From the NCBI GenBank assembly GCA_030428835.1, contig JAUIEP010000032.1, forward strand, positions 1-37,728: a stretch of 37,728 nt of DNA. Direction: 5' to 3'. Position numbers and translations under genes: made by a program. Under the pieces are notes generated by a model. The model did no database searches. It was not told the DNA's origin and was given only the letters and a program-made list of their open reading frames with translations. This document shows, piece by piece, positions 1 through 10,645 of this stretch (its first letter is position 1; each line of letters begins with the position of its first letter). Source of the DNA: Gammaproteobacteria bacterium (lineage in GTDB: Bacteria > Pseudomonadota > Gammaproteobacteria > Pseudomonadales > Halieaceae).

Positions 1-615
1 TTGCTGAAGGGCCAGACCACCGAGTACCTGCTGCGGCGCACCTTCGCGCTGCAGCCCGGCCAGACCTGCCTCTTCCACGCTGCGGCGGGGGGCGTGGGGC
101 TGATTTTCGGCCAGTGGGCACGAGCCATAGGCGCCGAGGTCATCGGCACCGTCGGCTCGGACGACAAGGCTGAACTCGCGCGCGCCCACGGTTACAGCCA
201 CGTCATCAACTACCGCACGGAAGACGTGGTAGAGCGCGTGCTCGAGATCACCGGCGGGCGGAAACTGCCGGTCGTCTACGACGGCGTGGGCAGGGATACC
301 TTTTTCACCTCCCTGGACTGCCTGGCGATGCGCGGACTCATGGTCAGTTTCGGCAACGCCTCGGGCGCGCCGGACCCGCTCGAGTTGCAGGAGCTCGCCA
401 ATCGCGGCTCCCTGTACATCACGCGGCCGACCCTGCTCAGCTACACCGCGGATACCGCGGAACTGCGGCAGTCATCGAATGCCCTTTTTGAGCGGGTGCT
501 GGCGGGCGATATCGTCGTGGAGATCAACCAGCGCTACCCGCTCGCCGAGGTGCAGCAGGCGCATATTGACCTCGAGGGCCGCAAGACCACGGGCTCCACG
601 GTGCTCCTGCCCTGA
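1..615 (+). CDS. qor: NADPH:quinone oxidoreductase, C-terminal part (cut by window edge)
   Basis: This is the last 204 residues of a zinc-independent medium-chain dehydrogenase/reductase; about 120 N-terminal residues lie outside the window. It reduces quinones with NADPH in the cytoplasm. The Rossmann nucleotide-binding motif AAAGGVG is followed by a conserved core (GTVGS, INYR, VVYDGVGRDT, GLMVSFGN, GSLYITRP) that matches my recollection of E. coli Qor almost block for block, including the C-terminal 'TGSTVLLP' type ending. The frame is open from base 1 and the TTG there is an internal codon, not a start. A GNAT acetyltransferase follows 13 bases after the stop. Confidence 0.9.
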   Translation: MLKGQTTEYLLRRTFALQPGQTCLFHAAAGGVGLIFGQWARAIGAEVIGTVGSDDKAELARAHGYSHVINYRTEDVVERVLEITGGRKLPVVYDGVGRDTFFTSLDCLAMRGLMVSFGNASGAPDPLELQELANRGSLYITRPTLLSYTADTAELRQSSNALFERVLAGDIVVEINQRYPLAEVQQAHIDLEGRKTTGSTVLLP

Positions 616-628
616 CGGCGAGCGGCGC

Positions 629-1219
629 ATGTACTCGATGAATGTGCAACCCGTCACGCTGGACGGGCGTGCGGTGCGCCTCGTGCCACTGGCGCAGGAG
701 CATGCCCAGGGCCTGTATAACCGGGGCCGCGAGCAGGCCGACTGGGCCTACATGCCGCGCGCGTGTTTCGTCGACCTGGCCGATGCCCGCCAGTGGATCG
801 ACGAGGCCCTGGCACGCGCGGACCACGTGCCCTTCGCTGTCATCGAGACCCACAAGAACAGGCCTGTCGGCAGCACGCGCTACCTCAATATCCGCCCGGA
901 GCACCGCTCGCTCGAAATCGGCTGGACCTGGCTCGGCCGCGAGTGGCAACGCACGGCGGTCAACACGGAGGCGAAGTACCTGCTGCTCGCCCATGCCTTC
1001 GAGCGGCTCGGTTGTGTGCGGGTCGAGTTCAAGACCGATGCGCGCAACAAGCGGTCACAGCGGGCGATAGAGCGGATCGGTGCGACCCGCGAGGGAGTGC
1101 TGCGCCAGCATATGATCGTGCAGGACAACTACCTGCGCGACTCCGTCTACTACAGCGTGCTGGACAGCGAGTGGCCCCGCGTGAAGGAACATCTCGGGGC
1201 GCTTGTAGCGCGGGCATAG
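629..1219 (+). CDS. GNAT-family N-acetyltransferase (RimJ/RimL type)
   Basis: A 196-residue protein of the RimJ/RimL-like GNAT family, which transfers acetyl from acetyl-CoA to an amine (protein N-terminus or small molecule); the acceptor cannot be told. Typical family features are the N-terminal 'GRAVRLVPL' strand, the 'RSLEIGWTWLGREWQRT' segment (strand plus acetyl-CoA loop, residues about 100-116) and the 'ERLGCVRVEFKTDARNKRS' block near residue 140. ATG at 629 is preferred because it lies just behind the qor stop and starts the conserved part; ATG at 638 is equally possible and the ribosome-binding site is weak. The frame stays open upstream into qor, which is a shadow. It is probably co-transcribed with qor and converges on cysK. 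Confidence 0.8.
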   Translation: MYSMNVQPVTLDGRAVRLVPLAQEHAQGLYNRGREQADWAYMPRACFVDLADARQWIDEALARADHVPFAVIETHKNRPVGSTRYLNIRPEHRSLEIGWTWLGREWQRTAVNTEAKYLLLAHAFERLGCVRVEFKTDARNKRSQRAIERIGATREGVLRQHMIVQDNYLRDSVYYSVLDSEWPRVKEHLGALVARA

Positions 1220-1236
1220 GCCGCCGTCGTCGGCCG

Positions 1237-2220
1237 TCAGTCGGTAACGGTCGCCTGGACTTTCTCGTTGTCCGAGAAGGCGTCCGCGAACAGTGCGGAG
1301 CTCAGGTAGCGCTCTCCGGAGTCCGGCAGGATAGCGACGATCGTCTTGCCCTCGTTGCCGGGCTGCTGCGAAACCCGGTGCGCGACCGCCATCGCCGCGC
1401 CGGAGGAGATGCCGGCCAGGATGCCCTCGTGCTGCATCAGCTTGTGCGCCCACTCCATCGCCTCCTCGCTGGAAACGCGCTGCACCTCGTCGACAATGTC
1501 GAGATCGAGGTTGGCGGGCAGGATGCCTGCGCCGATACCCTGGATCTTGTGTGGTGCGTGGGTGGGCTCCTCGCCGGCCTTGGCGGCGGTGATGACGGTG
1601 GTGGAGTCGGGTTCCACGGCCACGCAATGCACGGCCTTGCCCTGCGTGTTCTTCAGGTAGCGGCCGATGCCGGTGATGGTGCCGCCGGTGCCCACGCCGG
1701 ATACCAGGATGTCGATCGCACCCCCCGTGTCCTGCCATATCTCCGGACCCGTGGTCTGCTCGTGGATGGCGGGGTTGGCGGGGTTTTCGAACTGGTGCGG
1801 ACCCCAGTATTTGTCGGGGTCGGAGGCGATAATGGACTCGGCCCGGGCGATGGCCGCCGGAATGCCCTTGGCGCCGTCGGTCAGGATGATGTCGGCTCCG
1901 AGGGACTTCATCAGCATGCGCCGCTCGAGGCTCATGGTATTCGGCATGGTGAGGATGCAGCCGTAGCCCTTGGCCGCGGCCACAAAGGCGAGCGCAATGC
2001 CCGTGTTGCCGCTGGTCGGCTCCACGATGGTCATTCCGGGCTTGAGGCTGCCATCCTTCTCCGCCGCGGCCACCATGCTCGCGCCGATGCGGCACTTGAC
2101 GGACATGGCGGGATTGCGGTTCTCCAGCTTGACCAGGATATTGTTGGCTGCGATGTGATTGATGCGCACGAGGGGCGTGCGGCCGATTGTCTCTGCGATG
2201 TCGCTGAATACGTTGCTCAT
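1237..2220 (-). CDS. cysK: Cysteine synthase A (O-acetylserine sulfhydrylase)
   Basis: PLP enzyme that makes L-cysteine from O-acetylserine and sulfide in the cytoplasm. The 327 residues match the CysK length. The PLP lysine is K42 in '[11 protein letters not shown]', the substrate loop TSGNTG is at 70-75, the phosphate-binding GVGTGGT is at 176-182 and the C-terminal PDSGERYLS motif is present. The start is ATG at 2220 with AAGGA nine bases upstream. The gene is monocistronic, converges on the GNAT gene and has a convincing promoter at 2274-2302. The leader also contains a GC hairpin (arms 2243-2249 and 2256-2262) directly before the Shine-Dalgarno sequence. CysM is the alternative but the motifs favour CysK. 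Confidence 0.95.
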   Translation of the reverse strand: MSNVFSDIAETIGRTPLVRINHIAANNILVKLENRNPAMSVKCRIGASMVAAAEKDGSLKPGMTIVEPTSGNTGIALAFVAAAKGYGCILTMPNTMSLERRMLMKSLGADIILTDGAKGIPAAIARAESIIASDPDKYWGPHQFENPANPAIHEQTTGPEIWQDTGGAIDILVSGVGTGGTITGIGRYLKNTQGKAVHCVAVEPDSTTVITAAKAGEEPTHAPHKIQGIGAGILPANLDLDIVDEVQRVSSEEAMEWAHKLMQHEGILAGISSGAAMAVAHRVSQQPGNEGKTIVAILPDSGERYLSSALFADAFSDNEKVQATVTD

Positions 2221-2273
2221 CCGGGATATTCCTTAGACTGGCGCCCCGCTTGGCGGCGGGGCGGATGAGCACA

Positions 2274-2302
2274 AGATTAGACCCGGTGCCCGCCCCTGTC
2301 CA
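2274..2302 (-). promoter_or_regulatory. Probable sigma70 promoter of cysK
   Basis: Read on the minus strand, TGGACA (2302-2297, five of six matches to TTGACA) is followed after exactly 17 bases by TAATCT (2279-2274). The predicted start lies about 45 bases before the cysK ATG. No obvious CysB-type site was recognised. Confidence 0.5.
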
Positions 2303-2458
2303 CGCGGGTTTCCGGGGCGAAATATTTTTTGAAAAAAAAATGGAACTTCCTGTCGCAGGGGGGGGTCAATAGGTGCACTGACGGCATCCGTCAACGGATA
2401 GTCCACCAGGACCATTGCGATAGCTCTCCGTTCAGGTCTAACTGAGTGAAACGCATTG

Positions 2459-2491
2459 AGAGCCGGCCATAGGGGGCCGGCTCTTTTTTTT
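2459..2491 (+). terminator. Rho-independent terminator on the + strand in the cysK/thioredoxin gap
   Basis: A perfect 10-bp stem AGAGCCGGCC (2459-2468) / GGCCGGCTCT (2475-2484) with a six-base loop is followed by a run of T to 2491. It points along the + strand, but no + strand gene lies upstream before position 1219, and both neighbouring genes are on the minus strand. It therefore probably ends an unannotated transcript. The rest of the 315-bp gap (2221-2535) holds the cysK promoter and a small hairpin TGACGG/CCGTCA at 2379-2393; I see no reading frame in it. Confidence 0.75.
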
Positions 2492-2535
2492 GCGCAAAAA
2501 ACAGCCAAAGTGGGATGAAACGGTGGCCGCGGCGG

Positions 2536-2982
2536 TCATTCCTCCCCGTTGGGGGTCTCGAGTCCTGTTGCCCGGGCGAGCGATGCGACGGTCTGGGGGC
2601 CCACCAGGGTCGAGTGGTGCCGGCCGTCCGGGGCCACGATCAGCGTGGTCGGCAGGACCACGGGCCGCGCTACCCCGAGTTCCGCGGCGGGGTCCTGTTC
2701 AAGCAGGCGGAAGGTGACCCCGAGTTCGGTTGCCTGCGCGGCGAGTTCCTCGCCGGTCGCCCCGTCGTAGTTCACTCCGAGCACGGTAATCGCGTCAAAG
2801 CGCCTGTCCAGCTCGTTGAGTTCCGGGATCTCCTCGATACAGGGCTTGCACCAGCGCGCCCAGTAATTGATCACGACCCACTGCCCCTTGAGCCCGTCGA
2901 GGGTTGGCGGGCCGCCGGCATTGGGTTCACCGCCGCAGGCCGCGAGGCTGAGGAACGCCGCCAGGAAAAGCGCGTATTTCAT
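2536..2982 (-). CDS. TlpA/ResA-like thioredoxin-fold lipoprotein
   Basis: A 148-residue periplasmic thiol-disulfide protein. A short lipoprotein signal (residues 1-15) ends in a lipobox with Cys16 ('LSLAAC'). The redox centre is WCKPC (Cys45, Cys48) and the cis-proline is Pro111 in 'VVLPTT', so the thioredoxin core is complete. Proteins of this family keep cysteines reduced or oxidised in the periplasm, for example during cytochrome c maturation; the partner here is unknown. The start ATG at 2982 overlaps the yihY stop as ATGA, so the two are translationally coupled. The frame is open further upstream, but only this start gives a signal peptide. Confidence 0.85.
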   Translation of the reverse strand: MKYALFLAAFLSLAACGGEPNAGGPPTLDGLKGQWVVINYWARWCKPCIEEIPELNELDRRFDAITVLGVNYDGATGEELAAQATELGVTFRLLEQDPAAELGVARPVVLPTTLIVAPDGRHHSTLVGPQTVASLARATGLETPNGEE

Positions 2983-4208
2983 TGGGAAAACAACTCTGCG
3001 AGGCTGATTTCGAGGGAATCCCGCTGGTTCTGTCGCTGTCCCAGAAGGAGGCTGTAGGCGCGGTCCTGCCAGTCGAGGGCGCCGGACAGGCCGTTGGTGT
3101 TGAGCGACTTTTCGTCGTTGACCCATTCCTTGAGCTGCCACAGCGGTATCCCGCCCAGGTCGCGTGACAGGAGGAAGTTGCCCTTGGCGCTCTGGGTGAT
3201 CACTTTCTTTTCCAGCAGCAGTTCGCGCAGCCGCCCCCACGTTTCGCTGTCGAGACCGCGAATGACGCTGTGCCGGTTTTTCAATATATCGATCTCGGCC
3301 ACCGACTCGCCGTTCTTTTGCTGCTGCCAGAACAGGTAGAGCAGGTCCAGCGCCTTCAGGACCGTCGGCCGGTTGGCCTGTTCGTCACTCTCATACGCGG
3401 ACAGGCTGTGTACCAGGATCGCGCCGATCAGCACGATGTTCCAGGAGATGTAGATCCACAGCAGGAACAGGGGCACAGCGGCGAAGGCGCCGTAGATGAA
3501 GGTGATACTAGAGCTCACCACCAGGTCGGTGAACAGGGCGCGGGCGGTATTGAAAGCCAGTGCCGCGACGGTGCCGCCGACCAGCGCGTGGGTCAGCGGC
3601 ACGCTGCAGTTGGGCACCGCGGCGTACACGAGGCTGAAGCCCAGTGTGCTCAAGAGCAGCGGCGTGGCTTGCAGCAGCAGGCCGCGAATGCCGATGATGT
3701 CGTAGGCCTGCAACGTGTCGGCGATCGAGGTGATGTAGGCGCCCACGCCGAGGGCCAGGCCTATCGTGATAGGGCCCAGTGTGAGTACGGCCCAGTACAG
3801 CATGAAGCTGGAGAGCGGTCCGCGGTTCTGGCGCGCGCGCCAGATGAGGTTGAAGGCCTTCTCGACATTGCGCAGCATCAGCACGGCGGTCACCACCAGG
3901 AAGGCGATGCCCGGCCCGGTGAGGTTCTTCGCCTGTTGCGAGAAGTCGTTCAGGTAGCCCTCGATCTCGGAGCCGGATTCCGGCAGGAGATGCTCGAACA
4001 GCAATTGCTGTAGCTGCGCCTCGGCGCCCTGGAAGGTCGGAATTGCAGACGCCATCGTGTACAGCACCGTGAGCAGGGGCACCAGGGCGAAGAGGCTCAT
4101 ATAGGTGAGCGCCGCCGCGTTTTCCGAGCAGCGATCCGCCGTAAAGCGGTATATGAAGTACTCTATGCGGCGCCACGCTTCGCGCGCCCTGGCGGCTATC
4201 TCGTCCAT
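2979..4208 (-). CDS. yihY: YihY/BrkB family inner-membrane protein
   Basis: A 409-residue member of the YihY/BrkB family (often misnamed ribonuclease BN). The first 280 residues contain about six hydrophobic membrane segments, with the family-typical 'AAALTYMSLFALVPLLTVL' start near residue 32 and 'FIYGAFAAVPLFLLWIYISW' near 240. The last 130 residues form a soluble cytoplasmic domain, longer than in E. coli YihY but usual in Pseudomonas-type proteins. The molecular function is not established. It is divergent from arsC and coupled to the thioredoxin-like lipoprotein. There is no Shine-Dalgarno sequence before the ATG at 4208, and a -10-like CATAAT lies only six bases upstream, so the message may be leaderless. 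Confidence 0.85.
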   Translation of the reverse strand: MDEIAARAREAWRRIEYFIYRFTADRCSENAAALTYMSLFALVPLLTVLYTMASAIPTFQGAEAQLQQLLFEHLLPESGSEIEGYLNDFSQQAKNLTGPGIAFLVVTAVLMLRNVEKAFNLIWRARQNRGPLSSFMLYWAVLTLGPITIGLALGVGAYITSIADTLQAYDIIGIRGLLLQATPLLLSTLGFSLVYAAVPNCSVPLTHALVGGTVAALAFNTARALFTDLVVSSSITFIYGAFAAVPLFLLWIYISWNIVLIGAILVHSLSAYESDEQANRPTVLKALDLLYLFWQQQKNGESVAEIDILKNRHSVIRGLDSETWGRLRELLLEKKVITQSAKGNFLLSRDLGGIPLWQLKEWVNDEKSLNTNGLSGALDWQDRAYSLLLGQRQNQRDSLEISLAELFSQ

Positions 4209-4214
4209 CGTTCG

Positions 4215-4220
4215 ATTATG
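4215..4220 (-). promoter_or_regulatory. Possible -10 element of yihY giving a leaderless mRNA
   Basis: CATAAT on the minus strand (five of six to consensus) ends six bases before the yihY ATG, so transcription would begin at or next to the A of the start codon. A GTGACA box lies upstream, but with a 19-base spacer, which is long. The call is tentative. Confidence 0.35.
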
Positions 4221-4264
4221 GCACGAACGGCCGTGCGCATGTCACGGGCGCGCCGTTTCACTGG

Positions 4265-4270
4265 TATACT
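4265..4270 (+). promoter_or_regulatory. Possible -10 element of the arsC-wrbA-DUF2069-sppA operon
   Basis: TATACT lies 31 bases before the arsC start in the 93-bp divergent gap with yihY. No good -35 sequence is seen at the right distance, so the call rests on the -10 match and the position. Confidence 0.35.
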
Positions 4271-4301
4271 CGGCGGCGCATTTCTACACGGGAGCCGCGC
4301 A

Positions 4302-5666
<1,365 letters not shown>

Positions 5667-5670
<4 letters not shown>

Positions 5671-7514
5671 GCGATACTTCCCCCGTGCGCCGGGTGCTGC
5701 GCGCCGTCTGGAACGGCATCACCCGGGTGCGACTGGCGATGTCCAATATCCTCTTCCTGGTGATGCTCGGGGTCATTTACTTCGTGTACATCGGTGGCGC
5801 GCAACAGCCGCTGCCGGACAAAGCCGCGCTGCTCCTGAACATGACGGGCACGGTGGTCGACGAGAAATCCGCGGTGAATCCCCTGTCCGCGGTGGTGATG
5901 CAGCCGGTGCAGTCAAGCCACGAGGTGCTGTTGCGCGACGTCATCGAGTCGATTGAGTTCGCCGCCGAGGACCCGGCGATCACCGCGCTGGTGATGGAGC
6001 TGGACCAGCTGGACCACGTCGGTATCTCGCGAACGCAGGAGATCGAGCGCGCGCTGGATACCTTCCGCGCCAGCGGCAAGCCCATCATCGCGTCCGGAGA
6101 TTACTTCTCCCAGGATCAGTACCTGCTCGCGAGTTACGCGGACGAAATCCTCCTGCATCCGCTCGGTGGCGTCGCGCTGGAGGGCTACGGTGCCTACCAG
6201 AATTACTTTCGCGACGCCCTGGAAAAGTTTTCGGTGACCATGCACGTCTTCCGGGTGGGCGAGAACAAGGGCGCGGTTGAACCTTTCCTGCGCAACGACA
6301 TGTCACCCCAGGAAAAGCAGGTCACGCAGCGCTGGCTCGACGACCTGTGGTCGCAGTACACCGGGCGTGTGGAGGAAAATCGCAAGCTGGAGAAGGGCGC
6401 GCTCAACGACTACATCAATAATTACGCCGAGCGGTTGCGCGGGGTCAACGGCAACACGGGCCTGGCAGCGCAGCAGGCGGGTTTCGTCGACAAGCTCATG
6501 AGCCGCCGCGAGAGCAATGACTACCTGTCCGAGGTTGTCGGCGCGCGCAACGACGACGATCTCTACGAGGCCGTCGAATTTGAGCGCTATGTCAGCCGCA
6601 AGCGTCCGTTGTCCCTGTCCGGGCCGGAGGGAGACCGCGTGGCGGTGATCACGGCCAGCGGCCAGATACTGCCGGGCGAGCAGCCGCCCGGGAGTATCGG
6701 CGGCGACTCGCTCGCGCGGCTTATTCGCAGCACGGCGGATGAGGAGGGTGTGAAGGCCATCGTGCTCAGGGTGAACAGCGGGGGCGGCAGCCTGTTCGCC
6801 TCCGAGGTTATCCGGCAGCAACTGCACCATGCGAAGGCGCAGGCGCTGCCCCTGGTTATTTCCATGGGCAGCGTGGCGGCGTCCGGCGGTTACTACATCG
6901 CGGCCGAGGCCGACGAGATCTGGGCCACGAGTGCCACCGTGACGGGCAGCATCGGCGTGTTCGCGGCCTTCCCGACCTTCGAGGACCTGCTGGGCCGCCT
7001 CGGTGTCTACACCGATGGCGTCGGCACCACGGAGCTGGCGGGAGCGCTGCGCGTCGATCGCCCCCTCAACCCCGAACTCGTGGAGGCCCTTACCAGTACG
7101 ATCGAGTACGCCTACGACAGCTTCCTCGACATCGTGGCCGCGGGGCGCGGTATACCGATGGAAGAGATGGATGCCCTGGCGCAGGGCAAGGTCTGGAGTG
7201 CCGCGGATGCGCGGCGCCTGGGCCTGATCGACAAGGTCGGCAGCCTCGGCGAGGCGGTTGAATCCGCCGCGGCCCTGGCGGGACTCAGCGACTATGAGGT
7301 CGAGTATGTGGGCCTGCCGCTGTCGCCGCGCGATTTGCTGCTGAAGCAACTCGCCAACCGCATGGGTGGCCTGGGCCTGTTGCCGGAGTCCTCGCTCGCT
7401 ACCTCGTTGTCGCGCGCGCTGGCGCCGCTGGAAGCGGCGAGCAGGGAGATAGAGGGGCTGTCCGACCCGGCGCACCTGTACATGCGCTGCGTTGCCTGCG
7501 GCCAACTGCGCTAG
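5667..7514 (+). CDS. sppA: Signal peptide peptidase SppA, long (67K) form
   Basis: A 615-residue serine protease that degrades signal peptides left in the inner membrane. It has one N-terminal membrane anchor (residues 24-44) and two tandem SppA (crotonase-like) domains, as in E. coli. The catalytic lysine is K201 in 'GENKGAVEPF' of the first domain and the nucleophile is S406 in 'VAASGGYY' of the second, matching the Lys/Ser dyad of the E. coli enzyme (K209/S409). It is the last gene of the overlapping arsC-wrbA-DUF2069-sppA run. Its stop overlaps the end of the convergent RND pump gene by four bases. Confidence 0.93.
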
Positions 7515-10500
7515 TCGGCGGCGAGTTCTCCGCGCGGCTTCGAGTCGCGCTCACGCCAGACCCTGAAGTCTTCCAGAATCATGTAGAGACAGGGGATCAA
7601 CAGCAGGGTTATGACCGTCGCAAAGACGATGCCGAACGCCAGGGAGATGGCCATCGGCACGATCATCACCGCCTGCGCGCTGTCCTCCAGCAACATCGGG
7701 ATCAAGCCGAAAAATGTCGTGAGCGACGTCAACAGGATAGCGCGGAAGCGGCGCATACCCGCCTCGGTGATCGCCTTGAAGCGATCCGTACCCGCGGCCA
7801 GGGCCTTGTTGGTGAAGTCCACGAGAATGAGGCTGTCGTTCACGACCACGCCGCTGAGGGCGATGACCCCCATGATGGACATCATGCTGATCGCGTAGCC
7901 CGTGATCCAGTGGCCTACCACGGCGCCGATCATGCCGAAGGGGATCACGCCCATGATGATCAGCGGTTGCAGGTATGACTTGGTGGGGATCGCGAGCAGC
8001 GCGTAGATGCCGAACAGGGCCAGGGCAAAGCCCACCAACATGCTGACCGCGACCTTGGCCTCCTCGTCCGCCATGCCCGCTATTTCGAACTTCAGGCCCG
8101 GGTATTTCTGCAGCAGCCCGGGCATCACGTGCTCGACGACTTCCTTGACGACCTGGTCCGGCTCCACGAGATCCCTGTTGACTTCGGCCGTGACCTCCGC
8201 CGCCCGCTGGTAATTGATGCGCGTGGATTTGAGCAGGCCCGGTTTCACCTCGAGCCGGGCGACCGAGTCGAAGGGCACTTCGTCGCCGCCGGGGGTGCGG
8301 ATGTACATATTGTTCAGGCTGCCCACGTTCTCCCGGTCGGCGCGCGGGTAGCGCACCATGACCTTGATCTCGTCGATGCCGCGTTGAATGCGCTGTGCCT
8401 CCGCGCCGTAGAATGCGTGGCGCACCTGGCTGGCGAGGTCATAGCGCGTCAGGCCCAGCGACTCGGCCTCGGGCAGGATGTCCAGGTGGAACTCGTCGGA
8501 GGTGTCGCTGACGCCGTTGCGGATGTCATACAGGCCGGAGTAGTGCGTGAGCTTCTCCTCGAGGTCCGCGGCCGCGAGGCGCAGCGTGTCGAAATCATTG
8601 TGAATGAGGTCGAAGGCGATATCCGCGCCGAACTCGGGACCCTCGGGGCTGGTTATCGCGAAGATTTCCGCGCCGTGGATGTGGCCGACCTCCTCGCGCC
8701 ACAAGCGCGTGACCTCGCGCGTGCTCAACCGTCGCTGATCCTCCTTGGTCAGTTCCGCATCGACACGACCGTTGATTCGATCAAACACGTACGTCGCCAT
8801 GTGGGCGAGGAGTTTCTCGTCGCGTCCGCTCTCCAGGCGATAGCGTTCCTCCATTCGCGTGAAGGCCGCGGCGATCTGCTGCACCGCCTGCAGGGTGCGC
8901 TCCTCGGGGACACCCTGCTCCATGCGCAGCTCAACCTGCAGGTACTCCCCGGGAGCCTCGGGCGCGAGAATCGTGCGCACGATACCGCCACTGACCAGGC
9001 CGGCCGACAGGATCAGCAGCGACACGAAGCAGCCGAGCGTCGTATAGCGATTGCGCAGGCAGCGCAGCATGAAAGGCTGGTAGTACGTTTCCACGAAGTT
9101 CTTGAGCGCGGCGTTGACGTATTCCTGCAGGCGGTCGATCAATAAGAGCAGGCGATTGCGTGTCGGCCTGCTGTGGGCGAGGTGCGCGGGCAGAATCCAC
9201 TTGGATTCCACGAGGGAGAACACGAGGCACAGTATCACCACCCAGCCGACCGCCTCGGGGAAAGGTCCGTAGACGCCGTCGACGAACAGGGTCGGCATGA
9301 AAGCGCAGATCGTCGTGAGCACGCCGAACGTTGCCGGTGTCGACACGCGGTACACGCCGGTCACCACGTTTTCCACGCTGTGTCCCTTGGCCTCGGTTTC
9401 CGTGTAGGCGCTCTCGCCCATGATGATCGCATCGTCGACCACGATGCCGAGTACCAGGATGAAGCCGAATGTACTCAGCATGTCCAGCGTCGCGTGGATG
9501 TAGGGCGTGTTGATCGCGGCCATCGAGCCCAGGAAGCACACGGGAATGCCCAGCATTACCCAGAAGGCCAGTTTGATCTCCAGGAACAACGCCAGGATGA
9601 TGAACACGAGCAGGGCGCCCATGGCCAGGTTTTTCATCATCATGCCCAGGCGGCCCTTGAGGTAGTAGGTGCTGTCCTGCCAGACGTCGAGTTGCACACC
9701 CTCCGGCAGGCGGCCCTGGACTTCCTGCACATAGGCTTTCGCGGCGTCCGCTGTCTCGATGATGTCCTGGCTGCCCATCGCGAACACGTAGATGCCCAGC
9801 GAGTACCTGCCGTCGAACAGTGAGAGCCCCGACGTGTCCTCGAAGCCGTCGATGACGGTGGCGATATCACCCAGCAGGAGTCGTGTGCCGTCCGGGTAGG
9901 TTTTGAGCACGATGTTCTCGAAGTCCTGTTGCACATAGGCCTGGCCCACGGTGCGCAACATGATGTCGCCGTTATCGGTCTTCACGGCGCCGGCGGGGAG
10001 GTCCAGCGAGGAGACGGCAATCAGGTTGGCGACCTCGCCGAGCGTCAGGTGGTACTCGCGCAGGAGTTGCTCGGATATCTCGATGGCGATCTCGTAGTCG
10101 CGCGCACCAAAAACACTGGCAGCCGAAATCTCCGGGTAGGCGAGCAATTCCCTTCTTAACCGATCCGCGAGCGACTTCATGCTGCGTTCGCCGATGTTGC
10201 CGGAGAGCTGCAGGGTCAGTGCGGGAAACTGCAGCTCCGGCTGCATGATGATCGGCCGCTCGGCTTCCTCGGGGAAGTGCGCGATGGCGTCGACCCGGTT
10301 CTGTATGTCGTCGAGCAGCTTCGAGATATCGGTGCCCTCGTTGGGCTCGATCATGATCGAGGCGCTGGACTCCAGGGAGTCCGACTCCACCCGCTTGATG
10401 CCGTCGACGTCGCTGATGGCCTCCTCGATCTTGAGGACAATGCCCTGTTCCACTTCCTCCGGGGCCGCGCCGGGGTAGGGGGCGTTGATCCAGATGATGT

Positions 10501-10645
10501 TGAAGTCGAACGTGGGGAACATGGCGCGCTGGATGGTGAAAGCGCTGCCCAGCCCCACGGCCATGATCACCAGCATCAAAAGGTTGGCGGCGACCGGGTT
10601 ATGGGCGAACCAGGCGATGATGCCCTTGCGGCTCTGCGTATCCAT
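7511..10645 (-). CDS. RND-family efflux transporter, inner-membrane permease
   Basis: A 1044-residue resistance-nodulation-division pump with two repeated halves, each having one membrane helix, a large periplasmic domain and a block of further helices. The proton-relay aspartate pair is D404-D405 in 'GIVVDDAIIMGE' of TM4. The second half carries 'MGVIALSGVVVNDSLILVDF'. The sequence is of the hydrophobe/amphiphile (AcrB-like) branch rather than CzcA; the substrate cannot be predicted. Its ATG overlaps the stop of the adaptor gene by one base (TGATG), so pump and adaptor are made together. No outer-membrane TolC-type channel gene is in the window, so the pump must borrow one. Confidence 0.92.
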   Translation of the reverse strand: MDTQSRKGIIAWFAHNPVAANLLMLVIMAVGLGSAFTIQRAMFPTFDFNIIWINAPYPGAAPEEVEQGIVLKIEEAISDVDGIKRVESDSLESSASIMIEPNEGTDISKLLDDIQNRVDAIAHFPEEAERPIIMQPELQFPALTLQLSGNIGERSMKSLADRLRRELLAYPEISAASVFGARDYEIAIEISEQLLREYHLTLGEVANLIAVSSLDLPAGAVKTDNGDIMLRTVGQAYVQQDFENIVLKTYPDGTRLLLGDIATVIDGFEDTSGLSLFDGRYSLGIYVFAMGSQDIIETADAAKAYVQEVQGRLPEGVQLDVWQDSTYYLKGRLGMMMKNLAMGALLVFIILALFLEIKLAFWVMLGIPVCFLGSMAAINTPYIHATLDMLSTFGFILVLGIVVDDAIIMGESAYTETEAKGHSVENVVTGVYRVSTPATFGVLTTICAFMPTLFVDGVYGPFPEAVGWVVILCLVFSLVESKWILPAHLAHSRPTRNRLLLLIDRLQEYVNAALKNFVETYYQPFMLRCLRNRYTTLGCFVSLLILSAGLVSGGIVRTILAPEAPGEYLQVELRMEQGVPEERTLQAVQQIAAAFTRMEERYRLESGRDEKLLAHMATYVFDRINGRVDAELTKEDQRRLSTREVTRLWREEVGHIHGAEIFAITSPEGPEFGADIAFDLIHNDFDTLRLAAADLEEKLTHYSGLYDIRNGVSDTSDEFHLDILPEAESLGLTRYDLASQVRHAFYGAEAQRIQRGIDEIKVMVRYPRADRENVGSLNNMYIRTPGGDEVPFDSVARLEVKPGLLKSTRINYQRAAEVTAEVNRDLVEPDQVVKEVVEHVMPGLLQKYPGLKFEIAGMADEEAKVAVSMLVGFALALFGIYALLAIPTKSYLQPLIIMGVIPFGMIGAVVGHWITGYAISMMSIMGVIALSGVVVNDSLILVDFTNKALAAGTDRFKAITEAGMRRFRAILLTSLTTFFGLIPMLLEDSAQAVMIVPMAISLAFGIVFATVITLLLIPCLYMILEDFRVWRERDSKPRGELAAD

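Noticed and set aside
1219-1235. GGCCG/CGGCC hairpin between the GNAT gene and cysK as a bidirectional terminator
   Set aside because: The stem is only five base pairs, with no T run on either strand.
763-2268. 501-residue + strand open frame across cysK
   Set aside because: It runs opposite to the well-supported cysK gene, is rich in Gly/Arg/Ala/His and has no recognisable domain; it is a high-GC shadow frame.
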